From Maea johnstoni (taxonomy: Eukaryota > Annelida > Polychaeta > Spionida > Magelonidae), in NCBI GenBank assembly GCA_963942565.1, contig OZ012699.1:31289919-31353918 (forward strand): a stretch of 64,000 nucleotides of DNA, in the 5' to 3' direction. The position numbers and the translations under genes are program-made. Shown here piece after piece: positions 56,800 through 64,000 of this stretch. How positions within the stretch are numbered: position 1 is the first letter of the stretch; each line of letters starts with the position of its first letter. The notes under the pieces were generated by a model, which was not told the DNA's origin, did no database searches, and saw only the letters and a list, made by a program, of their open reading frames with translations.

Positions 56800-57960
56800 G
56801 CTGAATGCCTGTAATGTATAAGGTACCACTCCATACCAGCAGTCGACTTAATGACAATCTCTCTGAATGCCTATGGAAGTCAGCTATATAGCCTGTTTGA
56901 ATTGCTCTAGAAGAGGGCATTTTTGTAGATACTTTTTCCCTTTTGTGTCAACTGTCAAATATCTAAAGAAATATATATATATATATATCCCTGTATCCTT
57001 GAGAATTGGATGGAGATTTTGTAGTTTGTGGTGTACAGCAGTGAATGTCTGTAATGCATAAGGTACCAGCAGTCGACTTAATGACAATCTCTCTGAATGC
57101 CTATGGAAGTCAGCTATAGCCTGTTTGAATTGCTCTAGAAGAGGGCATTTTTGTAGATACTTTTTCCCTTTTGTGTCAAATATCCCAAGAAATATATATA
57201 TATCCCTGTATCCTTGAGAATTGGATGGAGATTTTGTAGTTTGTGGTGTACAGCAGTGAAAGTCTGTAATGCATAAGGTACCAGCGGCTGACTTAATGAC
57301 AATATCTCTGAATGCCTATGGAAGTCAGCTATAGCCTGTTTGAATGGCTCTAGGAGAGGGCCGTTTTGCATTTTTTGATATATTTGCTCCTTTTTGTGTC
57401 AAATATCCCAAGGAATATATATATATATCCCCGCCCCGTATCCTCGAGGGGGGGGGGGGGGGGGGATTGGATGGAGATTTTGTAGTTTGTGGTACAGCAG
57501 TGAATGCCTGTAATTTATAAGGTACCAGTGGTCAACTTAATGACAATCTCTCTGAATGCCTATGGAAGTCAGCTATAGCCTGTTTGAATTGCTCTATATG
57601 AGGGCATTTTTGTAGATACTTTTTCCCTTTTGTGTCAAATATCCCAAGAAATATATATCCCTGTATCCTTGAGAATTGGATGGAGATTTTGTAGTTTGTG
57701 GTGTACAGCAGTGAATGTCTGTAATGCATAAGGTACCAGCAGTCGACTTGATGACAATATCTCTCTAAATGCCTATAGATGTCAGCTACAGCCTGTTTGA
57801 ATGGCTCTAGAAGAGGGCCTTTTTGTATTGGGGGGATATGTGTTCCTTTTGGTGTCAAATATCCCAAGAAATATATATCTCCCTGTATCCTTGAGAGGGG
57901 GGCGGGTGGGAAATTGGACGGAGATTTTGTAGTTTGTGGTTTGTGGCTGTCTATGGTCTT
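56800..57960 (+). repeat. Tandem repeat of 211 to 244 bp, five units
   Basis: 'aaggtaccagc' recurs at 57060, 57275, 57519 and 57730 (first diverged at about 56820). Units end in 'atccttgagaattggatggag' and 'gtagtttgtgg'. A G-run of 17 lies at 57449. The minus-strand frames with similar peptides are shadows of this array. Confidence 0.9.
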
Positions 57961-58138
57961 TCTGCAACTGAAAGTCCTTGGAACGATTCATGAAGAGAAG
58001 CGATTTTCTTTCCGGTTCTGGGTTTCTATCTCGTCGCGATATGACCGGTTCCGGCTTTCTATCTCGTTGTGATATGACCTAAGCTGTTGAAGGCGACGTA
58101 ATAATCCTTTCCTTCCCTCCTTTTTTGTGACTCATGGA

Positions 58139-58455
58139 CAGTGTCTTAGCCAGGATTACACAAAAACTGGGTGCCTAAAATTGGCAGTTGTAAAATTTTT
58201 GGGCGTCCATATTTTTAAGGGGGATCACAATATTCTCATATTTCAACCATAAACTTGTATAAATTCATCAAAATAAGGCATGATATCATTAAACAATGTC
58301 AGAGGAATTATAAGGAGATGAAAAAATTCAATTATAAGCTTGATCGAGATTGAGATTTTTAGAAATTCCACACCTAAAAATTTTGGTGTCCTGAGGGGTT
58401 CTTTTTAAGGGTTTTGGTGTCCAAAAAGGCACCCAGACGCCCTGTAAGACTGTGT
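58139..58455 (+). mobile_element. hAT-like MITE, family A
   Basis: Starts CAGTGTCTTAGCCAGGATTA and runs to 'cacccagacgccctg'. The right terminus is partly lost and no TSD is clear. Confidence 0.75.
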
Positions 58456-58839
58456 CTGTCAATAGCAATAAGCCACTGGTTCTGGTTAGGATGATACTTT
58501 AACCTGTCCATGCTTAGTTGTCTCACTGGTCTGGCAAATCGGTGAAATAATTACGATATTTTCAAAATTAAATTCTGCTTAGCGTGGAGGGAATTTTATT
58601 TGAAAGAGGAGGCACAGCTTTCATTCAAATGTTTTTTTTCTGCATCCACTGATGTTTTATGGCATGTATTTGGGTTTAGTGTAGTGCACATGATACTCTT
58701 GGCATGAGGCAGTTCTATATAGCATTACACATACATCACACAGTAATATACACTAACAGAGCAGGAAATGTACTACTAAATGTGTGTTAGGGGAAGTCGG
58801 CAATGTCTGGTTGCAAGAGGGGTATGTGATATGAGTGAG

Positions 58840-58975
58840 TGATAGGGGAAGGGAGAGAGAGAGACAGAGTCACAGACAGAGAGGGGGGAGGGAGAGACAG
58901 ATCTTCTAGAGAGTCAGAGGAGACAGACAGACCAGGGGAGACAGAGAGAACGATAGGGGGAAGGGGGAAATTAAT
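58840..58975 (+). repeat. GA-rich low-complexity tract
   Basis: Purine-rich 'gggagagagagagacagagt' type sequence. The Arg/Glu/Asp-rich open frame over it is not credible as a gene. Confidence 0.8.
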
Positions 58976-59289
58976 ATTTCTCCCTCAAATACTGAGCTTT
59001 TGTTCAGAAGAAACCATTAAAATGGTAGTCCTTTTTGGCCAATATTTGTATTCTATACAGAAGGGTTTAGTGGTATTCTAGCATATCAGTGATGTGTGAC
59101 TTATGAGTTATTATAGCTTGGCATTAACATATATTATTAGGATATTCCTGAACAAATCATTTCAAAGGGACTCAAGCATACGGCTAAAAACCTTTTGGAA
59201 ACATATTTATTGAATTGATGATAAGAAAACTTCTTATATGATGACCCTTTGTCAGTTTTGCCAGCCACAGTGAATCACCCAAAAAACTT

Positions 59290-59575
59290 GGGCAAAAGGC
59301 TGATTTACCCAATTAATGCTTGCAAGCACTCAAAAATAGACTGACAATACAGGTTGAATCTTTCAGGTGAAAGCATATTTGGGAAAATATTTGAAGAAGA
59401 AACATTAATCAGAACACTACCGACAGGCGACAACCCCCCCCCCCCCCCCACCCCCCCTCCGTCAAATATTTTGTAAAATCATTCTTAATTTAGAAGTTAT
59501 GGTTAAAAGTATCATTGTATCATTGATCCAGACAACAATTTAAAGAGTGGAAGTCTTAAGCATGAAGGGGTCAAG
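59290..59575 (+). mobile_element. Diverged family H-like MITE with a C-run
   Basis: AAAATATTTGAAGAAGAAAC and GTCAAATATTTTGTAAAATC are the hairpin arms. A C-rich run near 59435 lies in the loop. Confidence 0.45.
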
Positions 59576-59806
59576 TTTTCAATTATCTCTAAAAATATCC
59601 TCTAGTGAAGCAGCCAATCCATTCAACCCTGTTTGACCCCTTTCTCTTCCATTGTCCTAAAAATAACCCCCTCCTTTGGGTTTGTGATCTTTGAAGTCCC
59701 TTTAACCTGATTGCGTGGTGTGCAATATATAGGTAAGTGGGCGAGAAACTTTACTGTTTCCCTAGAGAGGATCAGTGCCGGGTACCAGCCACTGGGAGGC
59801 TGTTAA

Positions 59807-59990
59807 CCCTTCTGATGCTGAGGCTACTATTTTTGAAAAACATCTATACCCTGTCTTGCTGGTTATTTGAAAGCTCTCGCTGATTACTCTCAGATGAGTA
59901 CCCACTACCCATGTGCCAGGGTTTCAGTCATTTTTCATATTTTTTTGCATCATTTTGTATCGGCCAAATTAGCCACCAGCAGCGTAAGGG
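59807..59990 (-). mobile_element. TTAA-type MITE, family T, in the 140-bp array
   Basis: TTAA at 59803-59806 and 59991-59994. Other units show the uninterrupted 'gaggctgttaatgatgat', so the TSD is TTAA. Confidence 0.9.
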
Positions 59991-60548
59991 TTAATGATGA
60001 AATGTTATCACTCCTATGTCTTTATGTTGTCATGGTCGGTATGTGTGTATTATGTAGGTAAGTGGCCCAGAAAATTTACTGTTTCCCTAGAGAGGATCAG
60101 CGCCAGGTATCAGCCACTGGGAGGCTGTTAATGATGATATGTTATCACTCCTAAGTCTGTGTTGTCGTTATGTGTCGTTGGTATGTCTGTAATATGTCGG
60201 TAAGTGGCCTAGAAGTTTTACTGGTTCCCTAGAGAGGACCAGCACCAGGCATCAGCCAGAGGGATGCTGTAATCTAATGATGAAATGTTTTGTTCTAGTT
60301 ATGTAGGCAAGTGGCCTAGAAGTTTTACTGGTTCCCTAGAGAGGACCAGTGCCCGATACCAGCCAATGGAAAGCTGTTAATGATGATATGTTATTACTCC
60401 TAAGACTTTATGTTCTAGTTATGTGTCGTCGGTATGTCTGTAATATGTCGGCAAGTGGCCTAGAAGTTTTACTGGTTCCCTAGAGAGGACCAGTGCCAGA
60501 TATCAGCCAATGGAAAGCTGTTAATGATGATATGTTATCACTCCTAAG

Positions 60549-60862
60549 CATGGTCTTAGCCAATATTTGGAAACAGGGTGTCCAAATAGAGGTTTCATAG
60601 ACTTTTGCATGTCCTAAGTATGGTACAAAGTACATACTACTAATAAAATAAACCCTATATATTTACAGATTTTGCTTTTTTTAGGCCAGTAACTGCTTTG
60701 TGTGTCTTATAAAAGTGACACTACAGCTTCTACATCTTCTATCTTTTAAGAAAAGTCATCATCAGCAAATTCTGACATATACTTTTGGGTGTCCAAACTG
60801 TCAAAAAACAGTGCTTTGGGTGTCCAAATGACACGCTGGACGCATAGGCGGCTAAACCCCTG
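60549..60862 (+). mobile_element. hAT-like MITE, family A-like, TSD CTCCTAAG
   Basis: Ends CATGGTCTTAGCCAATATTT and GGCTAAACCCCTG. Perfect 8-bp TSD at 60541-60548 and 60863-60870, with the empty site in other array units. Confidence 0.9.
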
Positions 60863-60981
60863 CTCCTAAGACTTTATGTTGTTGTTATGTGTCGTCAGCA
60901 TTTGTTTAATATGAAGGTAAGTGGCCCAGAAGATTTACTGGTTCCCTAGAGAGGATGCTGTTAATGATGATTTGTTATCAC

Positions 60982-61324
60982 CAGGCCTCAACGCTAACTC
61001 AAAATGATACTGGCCCTGTAGGACCAGTAACACCTAGCATCTACTGGTCCTGCAAAATGTTTACTGGTCCTACATTTTTTCTTTAACATAACAAGAAAGA
61101 ACATTGCATAAAATTCACCACAACATTTATCTTTATAGATTTTATCTTCATTTATTTCAAAAACATTTGGGGACATTCTTGGTGGGAAACTTTTTAACAA
61201 GAATGTCTCCAAATGTTTACTGGGCCTGTAGGACCAGTTGAGGTCTTTTTTCACTGGCCCGAAGCTGTTTTGGGGAATTTTTACTGGCCTGGGGCCATAG
61301 GTTCACCCTTAGCGTCGAGCCCTG
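60982..61324. mobile_element. CAGGGCTC-family MITE with ACTGGTCCTG words, TSD ATCAC
   Basis: Ends CAGGCCTCAACGCTAA and TTAGCGTCGAGCCCTG. 5-bp TSD ATCAC at 60977-60981 and 61325-61329, empty site in other units. Variants of TACTGGTCCTGCAA and its complement AGGACCAGT are repeated on both sides of an AT-rich middle. Confidence 0.88.
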
Positions 61325-61502
61325 ATCACTCTTAAGTCTTTATGTTGCTGGCAAAGTAGGCTGTATATATGGGTTCGACAAGCCCCTCTACAATTTGAAA
61401 TATTGATTTCTTGCTATATGTACTATGTGTAAACTGGTAGGTACCCACTAATTTACTCATGCAGGGTTTGAATCCCTACCAAGGATACTGCACATGGTTT
61501 AA

Positions 61503-61725
61503 CCCATTCACACTCAGAGCGGCCAAAACAGGCCTGGCGGTTTTGGAAATATTTTACTTGCAAAGGCATTTTCTGGGAAGTATTTGAAGGGGAAATGTTG
61601 ATCATAAGCCAAACAACAACTCTCCTTCAAATATTTTGTGAACTTTCGCTTTATTCCCAAGTTATTTTCTAAAGTATGAAAGTAGCAGACGATTCTTTCC
61701 AGAGGATCTCTGAGTGTGAATGGGT
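61503..61725 (-). mobile_element. Palindromic TTAA MITE, family H (well preserved)
   Basis: TTAA at 61499-61502 and 61726-61729. Ends CCCATTCACACTCAGAG and CTCTGAGTGTGAATGGG are perfect inverted repeats, with the long central hairpin intact. Confidence 0.88.
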
Positions 61726-61729
61726 TAAA

Positions 61730-62200
61730 ACCATTTTATCTTATGTGAATAAAAACAAGTGGATATAAAACCAGCCAGTCAACCTAAACAACCAGGCTTC
61801 GGTGAATAGCCCAAAAGTTATCTTCTGCACATATTGTTGTGCAGCTTTCTATGTAATGTAAACAATATTAGGGCCCTCATTGGACTTTGTCTCTTAGTGA
61901 CATCGCACTGAGGCCAGATTCGAGACCCCTGGGATAGCCAGGTCTTCACTTTAGCAAATATAGTAATTGGTCTCTCCCTACATGTCCATTCTTTTATTCA
62001 TCTAAGACTTTATAAAGTGCAGTTTAAGTTCTAAAATTTAAATTTGCAACCGAGTCACGTATCGTACTATCTCAAGCTTGTCGGAGCCCTTAGATTTATG
62101 AGGTTGACAAGTACCCCTGAAGAAGAAGATGATGATTTTTTTCCCTTCTTTCATTTTGATTTTAAAAAGGTAACAATAAGGTATATATATATATCTCCCT
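61730..62200. other. Non-coding stretch
   Basis: No exon or repeat family is recognised. Confidence 0.35.
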
Positions 62201-62204
62201 GTTA

Positions 62205-62451
62205 TTACAGTTTTTGTGTGCAATTTCTAAAAATGTCAATTTCATGCATATATTTGAATATTTTTTCAACACTATATAATTCCCATGGCATTTTATATGG
62301 ACATGCTTTAAATATTTTGTTTTATAAAAGTAAATACATGTTTATGATTGTTTTCTGAGTATTTTGTAGTTTCCCATGAAAAGGGGATGCCCCCAAATTT
62401 TACAATTGCCAATTTTGGGCACCCAGTTACTAAATCCTAGCTAAGATCCTG
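62205..62451 (-). mobile_element. hAT-like MITE, family A, truncated
   Basis: The right end reads AAATCCTAGCTAAGATCCTG. The other end is missing beyond about 62205. Confidence 0.65.
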
Positions 62452-62842
62452 TATGTGATCTTGGATTAAGAAAAGAATGGATATGTAATGAGAGACCAAT
62501 TACTATATGCCCTATAGTTACATGCTGGCCTCATGCCAGGACTACTAGATAAGGCAGCAGGGCGAGGTCACGTGGGAACAAGGACCAATCAGGGCTCTTG
62601 CATCGATTACATTACAGAGAAACCTTATCTCCACCACCTGCTGGGGGTGCCCAGAGCACCTATTAGCGACTATTAGTTGACACTGGTTGAGGCTAGCATG
62701 TTCAGGTTGACCGGCTGGTTTCCATTCCATGTGTTTGGTCTTCTAAGATGTGATCGAGTTTCCAAAACATGCTTTTCTCTGATTTACCTCCAATAAAGTC
62801 AGTCAGGCCTTTTTTGGGTCGTTGTAGGTGTGAATGGGTTAA

Positions 62843-63064
62843 CCCATTCACACTTGGAGTTCCATTAGAAAGTATCGTCTGCACCTATGCTACTTTTGAC
62901 AATAACTTTGGAATTCAGAATAGTTTTATAGAATATTTGAAGGGGAGTTGTTGGTAGTGTTCTGATCAACTTTTCTTCTTCAAATCTTTTCCCATATCTG
63001 CTTCTGCCTGAAAGATTTCACCAAACTCATCAGGCTGGTTTTAGCCGCTGTGAGTATTAATGGG
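62843..63064 (+). mobile_element. Palindromic TTAA MITE, family H, abutting another H end
   Basis: TTAA at 62839-62842 and 63065-63068. Just left of it, 'ggtgtgaatggg' is the end of a second H copy, so two H ends share one TTAA. Confidence 0.8.
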
Positions 63065-63370
63065 TTAAAGTAGTCATACATTGAACCACTAGTCTCACTT
63101 CAAGCACAGACGGAAGCAGAGATCATAATTGGATTCACATCATCATCAAGTAATGTTCATTTTGAGTGTGTCATTTTTAGTTTTTCACTCTAAGTATAGG
63201 TGGCAGCAGTTGCATAGGAGATCAGTTGTAATTTGATCTGATGTTCTACAGCTGGGCAGTTGTCTGAAAGAATCATTATCAGATTGATGATCTTATTTCC
63301 CTATGGCTAGCTTTTAGTTTTCAAACCTGTCAATAGATGGCGTTAGTGAAAGTGATGGATTTTATATATA

Positions 63371-63705
63371 ACTAATAGGGTCTTAGGCTCTTAGCCAGGA
63401 TTTAGAAACTGGGGGCCCAAAATTGGTAATTATAAAAATTTGGAGCGTCCTATTTATCAAGGGAGACCACTATGTACTCAGATTACAGCCATACACTTAT
63501 TAAACATGTATTTACTTATTGAAATAAGGCACGATATCCTGATGCAATGTCATGAGAATTGTATTTAGGTGGGAAAAATCTAATAATACGCTTTAAATTG
63601 ACATTTTAAGAAATCACCCACAGAAATATTTGGGTGTCCTGAGGGTTGATATTTTAGGGTTTGGGTGTCCAAAAGATGTCCAGACGCCCTATCGGCTAAG
63701 ACTGC
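63371..63705 (+). mobile_element. hAT-like MITE, family A, flanked by a 14-bp direct repeat
   Basis: Contains 'ctcttagccaggatttagaa' to 'cagacgccctatcggctaag'. ATGGATTTTATATA occurs directly before and after, longer than the usual 8-bp TSD. Confidence 0.7.
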
Positions 63706-63721
63706 AATGGATTTTATATAA

Positions 63722-63951
63722 GGCCTAAAAAAAGAAATTGTTTGTTTCCTGTAACGGTCCGAAAAAACATAGGGTAGGTAGGTAGGTAATCTTTTTTTTT
63801 TGCATTATTTTTTTGGTCAAAAATATGTTTTTTACACATGTTTTACGTTGATTTGGAGTTGGGAGGGCTGAAAAAACTTTAGGGTAGGGATTTTTTGAAT
63901 AAAAACTTGTTAGGGTAGGGTTACAGGAAACAAACAACTTTTTTTTAGGCC
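63722..63951. mobile_element. Harbinger-like MITE, GGCCTAAA family, TSD TAA
   Basis: Ends GGCCTAAAAAAAGAAATTG and TTTTTTTTAGGCC with TTGTTTGTTTCCTGTAAC inverted arms. TSD TAA at 63719-63721 and 63952-63954. Confidence 0.88.
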
Positions 63952-64000
63952 TAACTATAACTGAAAGAAAACGAATGTCTGCTTGCTGATCCATTTACCA

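Larger units (their letters stand above)
59715..61350 (+). repeat. About 140-bp tandem repeat with several MITE insertions
   Basis: Units share 'ggtaagtggcccagaa', 'actggttccctagagaggac', 'cagccactgggaggctgttaatga' and 'tgttatcactcctaagtctt'. About seven units. T, A and CAGGGCTC MITEs are inserted, and each empty site is visible in other units. Confidence 0.88.

Noticed and set aside
56884-57991. Repeated minus-strand peptides (FKQAIADFHRHSE pattern)
   Set aside because: They follow the period of a 211 to 244-bp tandem array whose unit length is often not a multiple of 3. No start or splice logic.
58839-59081. Arg/Glu-rich 80-residue frame
   Set aside because: Low-complexity GA tract.

Overview
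This is a eukaryotic, gene-poor, repeat-saturated window with one 200-base assembly gap at 26902-27101. Many small DNA-transposon derivatives (MITEs), long minisatellites, a tRNA-derived SINE and CTCF-like and RFX-like sites suggest an invertebrate metazoan. The style recalls a marine deuterostome such as amphioxus, but the sequence alone does not settle the species. I see no operon-like layout, no CRISPR array, and no recognisable LTR element, LINE or Polinton. Almost all of the longer open frames are low-complexity shadows or translations of MITEs. Host coding sequence is minimal: a plausible 3'-terminal exon on the minus strand at 26476-26549, and a CpG-richer single-copy stretch at about 52850-53560 that could hold a 5' exon or promoter. 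|| Layout. 1-5880: MITEs of several families, some nested, plus two RFX X-box-like palindromes. 5881-10470: a 138-bp tandem repeat split by a complete 4.1-kb DNA transposon, TE-1 (6046-10140). 10471-17290: a 100-bp tandem repeat, a CT microsatellite and MITEs. 17293-23305: a 44-bp minisatellite of about 120 copies that carries two identical MITE insertions. 23306-30350: a SINE, the candidate exon, the gap and nested MITEs. 30350-33180: 161-bp and 130-bp arrays. 33189-40980: transposon TE-2, which contains a hAT-type MITE and a nested transposon, TE-3 (37688-40229). 40981-64000: more degenerate tandem repeats and MITEs. || The most interesting content is the TE-1, TE-2 and TE-3 trio. All three end in CGG-starting inverted repeats. 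TE-1 and TE-3 sit in TTAN 4-bp target duplications. TE-1 and TE-3 carry fragments of the same transposase-like protein family: TE-1 has the basic N-terminus and the C-terminus, TE-3 the DDE-type core and the C-terminus. Each element also carries its own private short motif, iterated 6 to 11 times in the subterminal regions. Measured from the element ends with nested insertions subtracted, the motif positions in TE-1 and TE-2 agree to within a few bases at most sites, although the motif word differs between elements and is nearly uniform within each. This looks like concerted switching of transposase-recognition words on a conserved scaffold. || The remaining repeats resolve into families by their target-site duplications (TSDs): TTAA MITEs (called T and H here), 8-bp hAT-like MITEs, a CAGGGCTC-ended family with 5-bp TSDs, a TAGNCTAG-ended family with 9-bp TSDs, TTA/TAA Harbinger-like MITEs, and TA mariner-like MITEs. 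Several insertions can be checked against uninterrupted copies inside this same window.
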